A stretch of 64,000 nucleotides of DNA from Liolophura sinensis. Its lineage: Eukaryota; Mollusca; Polyplacophora; Chitonida; Chitonidae. The stretch lies in assembly GCF_032854445.1 (NCBI RefSeq), contig NC_088300.1:12247191-12311190 (forward strand), given 5' to 3'. Shown here piece after piece: positions 12,294-22,616 of this stretch. Numbering within the stretch: the stretch's first letter is position 1; every line of letters starts with the position of its first letter. A model generated the notes under the pieces. It was not told the DNA's origin, searched no databases, and saw only the letters and a list, made by a program, of their open reading frames with translations. Position numbers and translations under genes: made by a program.

Positions 12294-13910
12294 GAAGCCA
12301 CTTTTTTTTTAAGATGGCGGTACACATAATCATATTTAACAAGTCAAAAGTGAAACCAAAGGTCAAAATACTAAACTCTGCACAAAGCAATTGCCATATT
12401 AACCTTCACTTATAATAATAATTTTTTTTGAAAACATTAACATTCTGTAAATTTCCAAGATGTGTAGGGAGTTGGTTCCACGGTGTTATCCCAGAATATT
12501 TAAGGGCATTAGCTCTGGGTTTAGGAAGGATGTTCACTGATGTTGTAGATGAAGGTTATTTTGATACCTGTTGCAGTGTGTGTAACCTTGCTGAATAGGT
12601 AGCTTGGGTTCAGTGTGTTCATCTATTTAAACATTAATACCACTTTAGGCCAACATGATTCTTTCATGAATTTTAAGAAAGTACGTCAGATGCAAGCAAG
12701 CGTCGCTCCCTGACATCACCCAAGCACTAAACTGTCCCCACACTCACCCAGTTACTGCATGCAACCTGACATCACAGCAGCCAGACAATAGTGAAGCGAT
12801 AGCTTCGAATGCGGTGATGAAGAGCCAGTTTTGCTGCGTAAAACTTGTTTTGAGAGTACAAAGATCCACTCTCCAGGTGAAGTGACATACATTTTCTTTG
12901 CTAATTGATGCACAAAATTTTGGATACTTTGATACATGTGCATTTAGTGTTGCATGATCATTTTTTGGCACGATGCAACCAGACGGGCACTTGCAAATCA
13001 GGTCAAACAATAACACAGGACGCAGTCACAGACAGCACTCATATAAGGCATTTATCTGATATAAATATAAACAAAGCATCTACTGAAGTGTACCCTATAA
13101 ATATTCCTTTAGTTCTCATTAGTTAGATTGACCATTGGTCTTGTTTATTCTTTGATAACTGTGGAAAATTAAAGCCTTTGAAATCTCCGTTGTAGATCAT
13201 GACGTCACTCCTCACTCGTGAATATGAATGAGCCGATGTATTCGATTTTTGCTGATAAATGATTTTTTGCATTTTGCTGTGGAAAATATGCTGCACAGAA
13301 TTTATGAGAGATCTGTAGACCTGGGTTAGCATGTTTACAAAGTGGGAATGTCATAAGTAGTCATATATTGTATTCTTCTACATTATGTAAAAGAAAACTG
13401 TATATGTTTGTAGTTTTACTTGCCAAACCTTACCGATGTTATTTGTTTTAATGAGTTTGTATTAAGATTGTGTAGTACACTGACGCAGTGTTTATTTCAT
13501 CAATTTGATCATGGGTGATATGATAATTAATGCTATTTTATTTCTTTCTGTTTTTAAAGACCGCACACGTATTCAAAAGAATACAGTGTTTGTTAAGAAA
13601 CAATCTCCGGAGTAGTTGTTAACTTGATTACTTTCCCACCAATGTCTGTCATCCATTTTAAGATTTTGAACCCTTCTTAATTTGGCCAAAATAAAGAAAA
13701 ATGTAATTAGTTCATGTAACTCCAGTCATTCATACTTATATAAAATGGTACTCTGAATTTATGCTAGATGTTTTTCTTCATATTATGTAAACCTTTGTGC
13801 TCAGTTCAAATGTACTGTCAAAGCTACATCCCTGCACATGAGGTGCTTTCAAATTCAACAGGTTCAGTAGCCAATCAGTCATTTATGTATGTCTTTTAGC
13901 CCTTCAATTT

Positions 13911-14204
13911 GTTCAAGTTACCCTGTACTCAACTTCTTCTCTTCTTCTTTCCCATACACAAACTCTGGAAGACAAAATGACAGTGCTATGTCTGTAGTGC
14001 AGATGTAGCTGCTGCTATGTAATGCTCACTTATGTCAAGTTATCTAGAACATTCATCTCATGTTCAAATTACCCTATATTCAACTTCTCTTCTTCGATCC
14101 CACACACACAAATGCTAAAAGACAAACTTTGCAGTCCAGATGTAGCTACTGGGTGTAATGCACCTCTCTTGTGTATCTATGTTATCTAGAACATATACCT
14201 CATT
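13911..14204. repeat. About 145-bp tandem duplication
   Basis: Blocks starting gttcaagttaccctgtactc (13912) and gttcaaattaccctatattc (14062) share several segments in the same order: caacttctcttctt, agacaaa, cagatgtagct, gtaatgc and gttatctagaacat. An old duplication, moderately diverged. Confidence 0.7.
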
Positions 14205-15119
14205 ATTATGATCATTCTCATCTTTATGCTTGGACATGCGGGCTTTTATGCCAGTTGAAACCTAACAGGATAAACACCAATGGTCACATTAAACACAGAA
14301 AGAACTGGATCTGTGTTGTGAATATAATGAACCTTGATTATGACATTAATGCACAATTATGGTGTCTTTCTCGATGGGCAACTACAACTGTTGTTACATA
14401 CAGCACCTATATTCAGACACATAATGTGTTTGGACTAGTACGATAATGGCATCATTACCGTGAGGAAAGAATCCAGCAGAAAACAGTGCGTCAACAATTC
14501 ATTTCTTTAGGTTTTACACATTTTATAAATTAACCTGTCTGTCTGTAGATAAAAATACTCTTAAACAGCAAGAGATAGGGCAGAAGCACATCTGTCCTTC
14601 ACTGGCATAACCTTTGTATCCTGTACATTTCTGGACAACTCCCTTTGGTAACGATCAGCACAAATTTACAATGACATTTCTGCCTGGAAGCATTATCCTG
14701 GCCTTTCTACAGCGAGAACAATTTGCACTTAATCCTATAAGTCTGGTATTTTATTGTTGTTCTCCAATAAAATTCCCTTCAAAGATACTCATATCAATTC
14801 TTCCCCTAGGAGTTTAAGCTACTCTCTTTTACCATTAAACTGTACTGAGTTATTCATTGAACCATCTTGCAAATACATTTAACAGCATTTAGCATTATTG
14901 TGATAACCAGAGCTGGGCCACCGCAACTGACTAGATGTTTAACACCTGGCGGTCCAAAAAGGTTAGTCTCTGTTAAACATCAAGAATATAATGTAAAGTA
15001 ATGTACAAACATCATCATCACATCCAACAAATCAGGTAAAAAAAACACTTTCTTATCTTTGCTGAAGATGCATGATAAAAGATATCAATGGGGTGACATT
15101 TTAGATACAATACGCAATT

Positions 15120-15260
15120 TATAGGTAACAACAGTGTGATAACTGGCAAATGGTCACTTGAGACATAACCTGTGAAATACAGCCTCTTGTCAGTTTACTT
15201 CGGATAGGGTTTTACTCTAATTGTATATGCTTAAAAAGCAGAAAATTACCCTTTATTATT
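15120..15260 (+). repeat. Dispersed repeat C, copy 1
   Basis: The blocks acagtgtgataactggcaaa, tggtcac, gtgaaata, ttttactctaattgt and atatgcttaaaaagc recur in order at 52612-52760. Confidence 0.6.
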
Positions 15261-15799
15261 AAAGCTAGTATATAGCACATATCTTAGAACTTGCTACTAT
15301 GGCCTTATAATTAGGCAGATCATCCAGCCTTAAAACACAACAGTTGTAGACATTGTAAAAGAGATGGTACACTAACATCTTTCGAGGGAAAGTTTTTATA
15401 AACAGATTAGCTGGTCTTCCAATTATTGTAATTTTACATGTATGTAACTTTGAGTAAGCATTTCAGACAAGGGAACCAATAACTCAATCTTGAAACGGTT
15501 CAAAGTATTTGAACATAAATTCATGGTATTAGTGAACTATTTTATGGACTTCAAATCTACAAGTAAGAAACACAAGTTATAGATTTGGCACAGTCGTCAA
15601 ACAAGCAAGCCTGTCAGTTCTCTCCAAGGTCTGGAATGATGAGGCTATAAATGCCAGTCCTTAGGCAGTCCCAAAGATTACAGCCCCAGCTAAGCTGGTG
15701 GACACAGAGAGATCAGTTACATCTAAGCAGGGATGGTAGGGGAGCTTAAGCCAGACCAGGGAAAAGCAAAATTAAGACATGTAGAAGTTGGATGGTGAG

Positions 15800-16100
15800 A
15801 CCAACTTTTGCATATAATCCCTTATCCTTATAAAGTGTACTGGAGGTATACTTGAGGTACATGTACCATGGGGATGTAGCATATCTGAACTGAGGTTTGT
15901 CTAAAGTATACTTGAGGTGTATGTGAGGTGTACTGAAGGTACATGTATCTGAGGTGCTGCCAATTATGAAAATTAGTACCTTAAGTACACCTATAATACA
16001 CCTCAACGGAGGTGTACCCTGTAAATATTAGGTAAAACATATAATGCCTGAGGTGTATCTGAGGTACAGCTGAGGCACAGCTAAGGTACCTGCTTATAAG
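15800..16100. repeat. Degenerate 'tgaggtgta' repeat, left flank of the 69-bp array
   Basis: Many irregular copies of a 10-14-bp motif (tgaggtgtac, tgaggtacat, tgaggtacag) occur here, and its complement also appears (tacacctcaacggaggtgta). The same motif reappears at 17270-17385 beyond the 69-bp minisatellite, so the two blocks may be the ends of one composite element. Confidence 0.6.
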
Positions 16101-16412
16101 CAAGGTGGATGTAGACTGTTTTCACTTTTATTTTGACAGAACAAGCTCAAAACACTTAAATATTGGTTGTATAAATTATAGATAACTTTAACTACTGTTC
16201 TTTGTTTACAGTATCTGTAAATCTCAGCTGATTTACAACAACAACAGTGACATTAGGCTTTCTTGCTGCTTTATAAAAATTAAGTGTTACTCTTTTTCTA
16301 CGCCCTTCAGAACTGTTTATGTGCCAAGATATGTTACAAATTCAGCCCCAGGAAGCATCAATCAATACATAATTGGGATGTTTTCCCACGGCCTGGAATA
16401 CATATGCACATT

Positions 16413-17099
16413 GTTCAGGACAGCCGTCTTGGAATAATCACTGGCAAATACATCCATGCCCTGTGATTGGTCAATATTATTGTTCAGGACAGCCGTCTTG
16501 GAATAATCATGGGCAAATACATCCATGCCCTGTGATTGGTCAATATTATTGTTCAGGACAGCGGTCTTGGAATAATCATGGGCAAATACATCCATGTCCT
16601 GTGATTGGTCAATATTATTGTTCAGGACAGCCGTCTTGCAATAATCATTGGCAAATACATCCATGCCCTGTGATTGGTCAATATCATTGTTCAGGACAGC
16701 CGTCTTGCAATAATCATTGGCAAATACATCCATGCCCTGTGATTGGTCAATATTATTGTTCAGGACAGCCGTCTTGGAATAATCATGGGCAAATACATCC
16801 ATGCCCTGTGATTGGTCAATATCATTGTTCAGGACAGCCATCTTGGAATAATCATGGGCAAATACATCCATGCCCTGTGATTGGTCAATATTATTGTTCA
16901 GGACAGCGGTCTTGGAATAATCATGGGCAAATACATCCATGCCCTGTGATTGGTCAATATTATTGTTCAGGACAGCCGTCTTGGAATAATCATTGGCAAA
17001 TACATCCATGCCCTGTGATTGGTCAATATTATTGTTCAGGACAGCCGTCTTGGAATAATTATGGGCAAATACATCCACGCCCTGTGATTGGTCAATATT
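16413..17099. repeat. 69-bp minisatellite, 10 copies, open on both strands
   Basis: Ten copies of a 69-bp unit begin gttcaggacagccgtcttgg and end gattggtcaatattatt. Since 69 is divisible by three and the unit lacks stops in some frames, there are ORFs of 246 codons (plus) and 238 codons (minus) made of 23-residue repeats. Differences between copies mostly change the amino acid in both frames (for example the tcttgg/tcttgc and gggc/tggc variants), so neither looks selected as protein. Each unit carries GATTGGTC, the reverse of a consensus CCAAT/NF-Y site. Confidence 0.95.
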
Positions 17100-17269
17100 T
17101 GCACACTGAATGACAAGTCAGTATAGGGTGAGACAAAGGCTTATATTTATTTAGTAAACATTTTTTCTTGTGCACAAAAATTTTGTAATTTTGTATTCAT
17201 CATTTCAATTAATTGTCTAAAGTAAAATGTTTAAATCTGATCTGTTGTTTAACAACTTGACTTAAAAAG

Positions 17270-17385
17270 TGGCTGAGGTGTACCTGAGGTATATGACCAC
17301 TAAATGATAATCAAGAACTCTTAAACTTCTATACATCATATACACCTCATCCATACCCCACACTGAGGTGTACACCTCATGTCTG
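17270..17385. repeat. Degenerate 'tgaggtgta' repeat, right flank
   Basis: It contains ggctgaggtgtacctgaggt, tacacctcat twice and cactgaggtgtacacctcat, matching the motif at 15800-16100. Confidence 0.55.
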
Positions 17386-17887
17386 TAAGGGATTTATTAA
17401 TATGTAATAAATGATGTTCAAACAGGATGTTCTCTTACATCTTACTCATTTCCCTTTACTTACATCGAACTTGCTGACGACACTTTTAATAATCAACACG
17501 TCAATGATGCTCACTTTCATGCAACTTGGAGTGTGAGTATTCAGGGGGTAACTTTTCTAGGCCACTTGGCCACCAGCTGACTTGACTACTTCATTCTCTT
17601 GCAAATGGATGAGTACTCACCAGATATATTTTGATTCATCTTTGGCTGTATCATTTTCATATACAGAAGTTCACTAAAACATCATATATTAAGGTAATCT
17701 CCCAAGATTGGGCCCTACATCCCACAACTGACTTGATTCATTTATGTGTAAGCTTGATGAATATTTAATTTTGGACATAGATATTAGACCCTACTGTAGC
17801 ACAAGGCAAGGGGTAGAATCCAGTCCATTTGTATATATTTACACAGATATCTGAAGATCCCAAGAATGATGGTTCCACTTAACTCAC

Positions 17888-18113
17888 CTGTTGTCTCCAG
17901 GCATGATATCGGTGTAAGACCACTTCCTCAGCTTGCTACCTCTGCTGTCCCAGATCTTCTCTGACCTATATAGTTTAAGGCGACAAGACTCCGGATAAAG
18001 AGAGAAGGTGCGCACGCTGAGAGTGCACCATGGATTTGTGGTGGATATTATCCAGGGACTCCGCAAGTATGAGGGTCGGCCTGATGTCAACCATTCTAGA
18101 ACTGTAAAGTTAC
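17888..18113 (-). CDS. Exon 2 of the MAM-domain gene
   Basis: A good acceptor (tgatttcag) precedes the exon and a strong donor (ACAG|GTGAGT) ends it. Exon 1 leaves one base (G); with the first two bases here (GT) it makes Gly60. The frame then runs open for 74 codons and ends in phase 2. The sequence continues the MAM fold: an NFT sequon (61-63), then Leu-Arg-Ser-Pro-Trp (76-80), then the third conserved cysteine, Cys89, in the setting Cys-Thr-Leu-x-Val. The 'SPW...CTL.V' pattern resembles what I recall of the N-terminal MAM domain of ALK/LTK receptors. An extra Cys103 is present. The fourth MAM cysteine must be in a later exon, which I could not find. The joining intron is 24,726 bp. Splicing is inferred from signals and frame, not from transcripts. 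Confidence 0.7.
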
Positions 18114-18812
18114 CTGAAATCAGAAGTCAGTGATAAATCAACTTGGCAAGAAATCACTTTAAACCAATTTATGTTTGACTTCCTTCAGCATTTCATTTTC
18201 CAAAACGAAAAATAACAAATACATAAAAACAACTAGAAATCAGAGTTTTTCAAAGGTGAAATTATTAAATCATTTACAACATTCTACCAAAAATTTTGCC
18301 ACAAAAAGCGGAAGGTGAATAAAAGTCATAAAAAATCTGAAGCAAACTTTTTTCCAGTGGTATATCATTCCACTTTTCAAACACAAATCAAAACATCTTT
18401 GTAAGTCCAATATGCATAATCTTTAAAATCAGACAAAATTCATGAGCAATTGATTTGTTCATGGACAATATCTTTTTTATGCCATACATATAGTATACAT
18501 GTGAACACAGATAAAATCTAAACATCAAGTCTGGCCTTTATTTACCAGTCGCAGAAAGTCTTTCACTAATAATTTTAAAAACTGTTTAAATTTATAACAT
18601 CAGATTCCAATGGTCAAAGGCAGTAGTCATATGACAGCAATACAAATATAAAGTATGTATCATATCAGGAGACTGTTACCTGATCTAGTACATATAATCA
18701 CACAAGGCTTCATATCTCTTTTTTTCCTACACTGATAGCGAATAAACCATTCGTATCCATGTCCAGAGATCTTTCCTTATGCTGCACAAAGTTACAATAA
18801 GCTTCATTGAAG

Positions 18813-19051
18813 AAGTCGGTTAGTACGCTAGTGCAGCGTAGTGACCCTGAAGCCTCTCACCAATGCGGTCGCTATGAGTTCAAGACCAGCTCATGCTGGC
18901 TTCCTCTCCGGCCATACGTGGGAAGGTCTGCCAGCAACCTGCGGATGGTCGTGGTTTTCCCCCAGGCTCTGCCCGGTTTCCACCCACCATAATGCTGGCC
19001 GCCATCGTATAAGTGAAATATTCTTGAGTATGGCGTAAAACACCAATCAAA
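18813..19051 (+). mobile_element. SINE family 1, near full-length copy
   Basis: This is a tRNA-like head (ggttagtacgctagtgcag with B box gagttcaagacc), then the family core (ctggcttcctctccggcc ... cctgcggatggtcgtgg ... ccaccataatgctgg), then the tail cttgagtatggcgtaaaaca ending in caatcaaa. The same sequence recurs on both strands through the window. Confidence 0.9.
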
Positions 19052-19138
19052 GAAGGCCAGCATTATGGTTAGCGGAATAAATAAAATGGAATTATTCAGC
19101 AACAGAAGAACATATTTCAGATTTTCAGAACATATTTC

Positions 19139-19166
19139 AGACCAGCGATTTTTAGATCGCTGGTCT
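19139..19166. repeat. Perfect 11-bp hairpin
   Basis: Arms agaccagcgat and atcgctggtct pair perfectly around a 6-nt loop. No T-run or gene end follows that would make it a terminator. Confidence 0.7.
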
Positions 19167-20917
19167 TCCCAATACAGAAGAATCAGAAAAATCAGTACCA
19201 TTCCTTGCTGTTTCACCTATATATCCCACACACGTGCAATGGTTGTCCAACAACACATACTTATTCTGCATACACTAGTGTTATACTGGTAGAGGAGAGA
19301 ATAGTGCAGAAAACATATGTCCAACAGTGTCAAAAGCCTGAACCTTTTTCTTCAAAATCACACAGGATTATTAAACGTAAAATGTTCCTAACCTGAGCGT
19401 GCAGATGTCAACCAACATGGAGTGACAGAGGAATACAACTATTGCAAATTAAACTGCTCTGCTGAGGTTGAAAACAGGCCTTCACTCCCAAAATGAACAC
19501 ACTATGTAGACATAATGTTGGAAGAAAGTTATAAAAGAAGCTTCCCACACTATATTTCTGTATAAGTCTGATGGCTGATATACAGTTTAGATTAACTTTT
19601 TAACGAATTGATTCTGTTGTGTTTCCTTGTCCATATACACTTGGGTAATTGTTTCACATTTTTAATTTGGCTCACAGGCATTTCCAAATATTCTGGGTAA
19701 TGTTTTTTCTTTTTAGCAACTATTCTACACATGCATTCACTACCACACCTTCAGGCTGCATAACCCCACACTCCTAAAGTTGTGCGATTCTACATTTGTC
19801 TACTGCTTAATCATACTGAAAACACTCAAATGGCTAGATATGCATGTCTATACTCATGGCCTTTCACACAGATGTTGAAGGAATGATCATTCCATCCTCA
19901 ACTGCATCCTAAGTATGCCATGTTCACCAAGATGCCGTCTACTGGAAAATGTTTTGACATATTGCTGAATGACTGATGCTTGTCTAGCAGGAAGATTGGG
20001 AACACATCATTGACAGCCAGACAGCAAATTGACACCTTATATCCCAATGAAAGGCCCCACTACAGGTTTATGCCACCTGATTAAGAAGCAAATGATGGTA
20101 GGCGTACATCTCAATGAAAAATTTATCCAGATGCCTCGGGTATATGTGTAAAATTCAGCCTAAAGAACAAATATCATTTTAGGTCTTTCTGAGACTTAAT
20201 TTAATACAGTGTAAAATAATTAACTTAAGACGAGACAGCTATTTTTACATGCATCCTATATTCCAGCATGTGTCATCTGGTGAAAGAATTGCAGTTAAAA
20301 ATTCACACTAGAAATCATTTATGACCAGCAAGTACAAAAATGTTTCATACAAATATACCGATCAAACCTGCTGTTATATATCTCCTGCCAAACCTGCACA
20401 CAACTACAGCTCCTTGCAGGACTTGAGAGTTCAACACAACTATAGTCAAGGCCAGCCAGGCCAATATGAAGTGCAGCACCAGGATTGCTTCAGTTGAATA
20501 CTATGTAAGGCAGATTAACTCTCAAAATTGCAGGGCAACTGAAAAGTTCAAATACTGGCACCTTTCAACTAAATTTGTGTTAAAGGTAAACAATTCATGT
20601 AATCACAATAGTGAATGTACTTAATTGCTTTGATGCCATGACCTGTATGAAAAGCAAGCCGTATCAGTTTGTTAATACCTTTCACATTCCATCAATTTGT
20701 TTGAGTTTGATCCTATTAAATAATAATAATAAGACATCAGCATCAAGAGCACAAAAGTAGAGCAGCAATGATGGTGTAATACATTAAGCCACATTGTAGT
20801 TAAGACATTTTCTACTATCCACGAATACAAAATAAACCCTGATTCCTCAACCTTTTCACACAAGCAATTTTCAGAACAATTTATGCACATTTATAAGTTG
20901 ATCCCAGAAACAAAAAA

Positions 20918-21044
20918 CATTGGTAGAATTGGCCAATTTCAGGGCTTCAGAAAAAGTATAATTTTATCTACAGAATAACGCTTTAAGAATATATGTCTGA
21001 GTAAATAGTTTGCAAACATGCAAGAAGGTTAATGAATTACAGTA
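20918..21044 (-). repeat. Dispersed repeat A, copy 1
   Basis: Read on the minus strand (tactgtaattcattaacctt ... gccctgaaattggccaattc ... taccaatg), it matches the copies at 45982 and 53242 over about 130 bp. Non-coding; MITE-like in size. Confidence 0.75.
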
Positions 21045-21155
21045 CTGCCTGACTTGGACACAGGCAACACTGGCTGCCAGGTAACCCTGCATGGACTTGG
21101 TACTTTTATAATCCTTCAATCCACCTTCTTCCCTTCCCCATCCCTGTTCCACACA

Positions 21156-21647
21156 CTATGGACATGGTTCTGCGGTTCTTGGACGAGACGTCACTTGTAA
21201 TCGATAATCATAAAAAAAAATTAGTGGCATACTTGGTTTGTTACTGACCAAGTCACTTTCAAAAGTAGCTAACAGAACCTTGCAATCTTTGCAAAAGATA
21301 CCTCCTAAATCACATAATGATGATAATTTGTTATCTTGCTTTCCGCTTACCAAAATATTACCGTTTTTAAAGATGTTGGCTTTCCTGAGAGTAACAATAA
21401 TACTGCATTTATCCACCCCTTGCCTGATCATTAAATCATGAAGCAGAAGGCAGCAGAGCCAGCTAGGACCATTATGATCACCAAGATCATAATCACCATG
21501 AGGTAACCTGCCATTCTTCAAGGCTTTATTGTTTGGCAGAGAGAGGACACTGGACAAGCAAGTCACAAGTTTTACTAATGCATAAATTTTGTTGTCTTTG
21601 ATATATGACCAATCATTTCTGTACCCCATGTAACCGTTGTTGTTCAA
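21156..21647 (-). CDS. Unidentified ORF, about 157-169 codons, possibly exon or old element
   Basis: The frame is open from just after a TAA at about 21665 to a stop at 21156. The first ATG is about six codons into the listed range. This is longer than I expect by chance in DNA this AT-rich, and the protein looks balanced (a Cys-x-x-Cys, Phe-Glu-Ser-Asp, several Asn/Asp) rather than low-complexity. I do not recognise the family. No clear acceptor precedes it; a donor-like GTAAGC lies within it. It sits inside the MAM-gene intron on the same strand and next to a plus-strand candidate exon at 21771. It could be a nested gene exon, a decayed element ORF, or chance. Confidence 0.3.
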   Translation of the reverse strand: MNNNGYMGYRNDWSYIKDNKIYALVKLVTCLSSVLSLPNNKALKNGRLPHGDYDLGDHNGPSWLCCLLLHDLMIRQGVDKCSIIVTLRKANIFKNGNILVSGKQDNKLSSLCDLGGIFCKDCKVLLATFESDLVSNKPSMPLIFFYDYRLQVTSRPRTAEPCP

Positions 21648-21770
21648 TGAAAAGCGGAGTATTTAGTCGGATGCCAATTAATAAGGTTTTTCTTCAGACA
21701 GACATCATTTTGGTGTTTGTTCCAATGAATGTATAAGCTTTTCTATACTTGCAATATGACCTTCTGGCAG

Positions 21771-21938
21771 GGACAGAATCCCTATATAAATGATGCAGTA
21801 AAGGGATTATATCCCAAATCACCGGACTACAGATTCCCCAGATGGCCAGCACAACCAGATCTTGGTCACGTTGATTGTATGACAACATCGAACGATCAGT
21901 TCAATTTTGAAATAAGTGATTATAATTTAAAATCATAG
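21771..21938 (+). CDS. Candidate terminal exon, unidentified protein C-terminus
   Basis: A pyrimidine-rich acceptor (GACCTTCTGGCAG) ends at 21770 and is followed by 55 codons to a TAG at 21936-21938. The peptide is unlike random AT-rich translation: it is rich in Pro, Asp, Tyr and Trp, with runs such as Phe-Pro-Arg-Trp-Pro and a single Cys. I do not recognise it. No upstream plus-strand exon was found, and no AATAAA lies close downstream. It would be antisense to the MAM gene and inside its intron. Confidence 0.25.
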   Translation, partial: GQNPYINDAVKGLYPKSPDYRFPRWPAQPDLGHVDCMTTSNDQFNFEISDYNLKS

Positions 21939-22135
21939 AATGGAAGATTTTTGACGCTATACTTCATAGGTATGTATCTGCTTAATCCAGGCTGGGAGGA
22001 ATAACTATGCTCTTTGTTTTGAACATTTGCAGACAAGAGATACTTTTCATACCTTGTATTGTTTGTAGCAGCATATTCTGTACAGTATTAACAAGGACTT
22101 TTAAACACTTTTTGTGGACTGTACAATGACTCAGT

Positions 22136-22262
22136 ACCTGCATATGGTTGTGGATTCTCAGCTAGGCTGTACCCCCTTCTCTCCCACCACAATGCTGGCT
22201 GCTGTCCTATGAGCATATGTGAAATATTCTTAAGTAGGGTGTAAAACTCCAATCAAATAAAA
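22136..22262 (+). mobile_element. SINE family 1, diverged 3' half
   Basis: It matches the family from 'acctgcatatggttgtgg' through 'cccaccacaatgctggctgc' to the tail ending ccaatcaaataaaa, with many substitutions. It lies 160 bp left of the younger copy at 22424. Confidence 0.75.
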
Positions 22263-22363
22263 TGATTAAGTAGAAAAGATTTGAGGCACTGGATATTACA
22301 TACATATGTATTTGGAAACTCTCTTGACTATTTCCACTTCCAGGTAACTATCTTCCATTAAAA

Positions 22364-22366
<3 letters not shown>

Positions 22367-22423
<57 letters not shown>
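22367..22423 (+). repeat. (TA)n microsatellite
   Basis: About 28 TA units, ending exactly where a truncated SINE family 1 copy begins. Confidence 0.95.
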
Positions 22424-22426
<3 letters not shown>

Positions 22427-22616
22427 ATCGCTGTGAGTTCAAGTCCAGCTCATGTTGGCTTCCTCTCCGGCCGTACATGGGAAGGTCTGCCAGAAACCTG
22501 CGGATGGTCGTGGGTTTTCCCCGCGCTCTGCCCATTTTCCACCCACCATAATGCCGTCGTATAAGTGAAATATTCTTGAGTACGGCATAAAACACCAATC
22601 AAATAAATAAATAAAT
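22424..22616 (+). mobile_element. SINE family 1 copy joined to a (TA)n run
   Basis: It begins abruptly at gcgatcgctgtgagttcaag, right after a (TA)n run at 22367-22423, so the A-box part of the head is missing. The core and tail are well kept, ending caatcaaataaataaataaa. A short core deletion (taatgccgtcg) removes 'ctggccg'. Confidence 0.88.

Larger units (their letters stand above)
12294..15799. other. Non-coding interval
   Basis: Besides the duplication at 13911-14204 and dispersed repeat C at 15120, no gene or element is recognised. The ORFs near 12744-13016 overlap in several frames and look random. Confidence 0.45.

Noticed and set aside
15746-16006. 86-codon minus-strand ORF
   Set aside because: It covers the degenerate 'tgaggtgta' repeat and has no supporting signal.
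16362-17113. Two long ORFs (238 codons minus, 246 codons plus) across the same DNA
   Set aside because: They are by-products of a 69-bp repeat whose length is a multiple of three. Differences between copies mostly change the amino acid in both frames, and no splice or start context supports either.
19139-19166. Rho-independent-type terminator
   Set aside because: The hairpin is perfect but has no following T-run or neighbouring gene end, and such terminators do not apply in this eukaryotic context.
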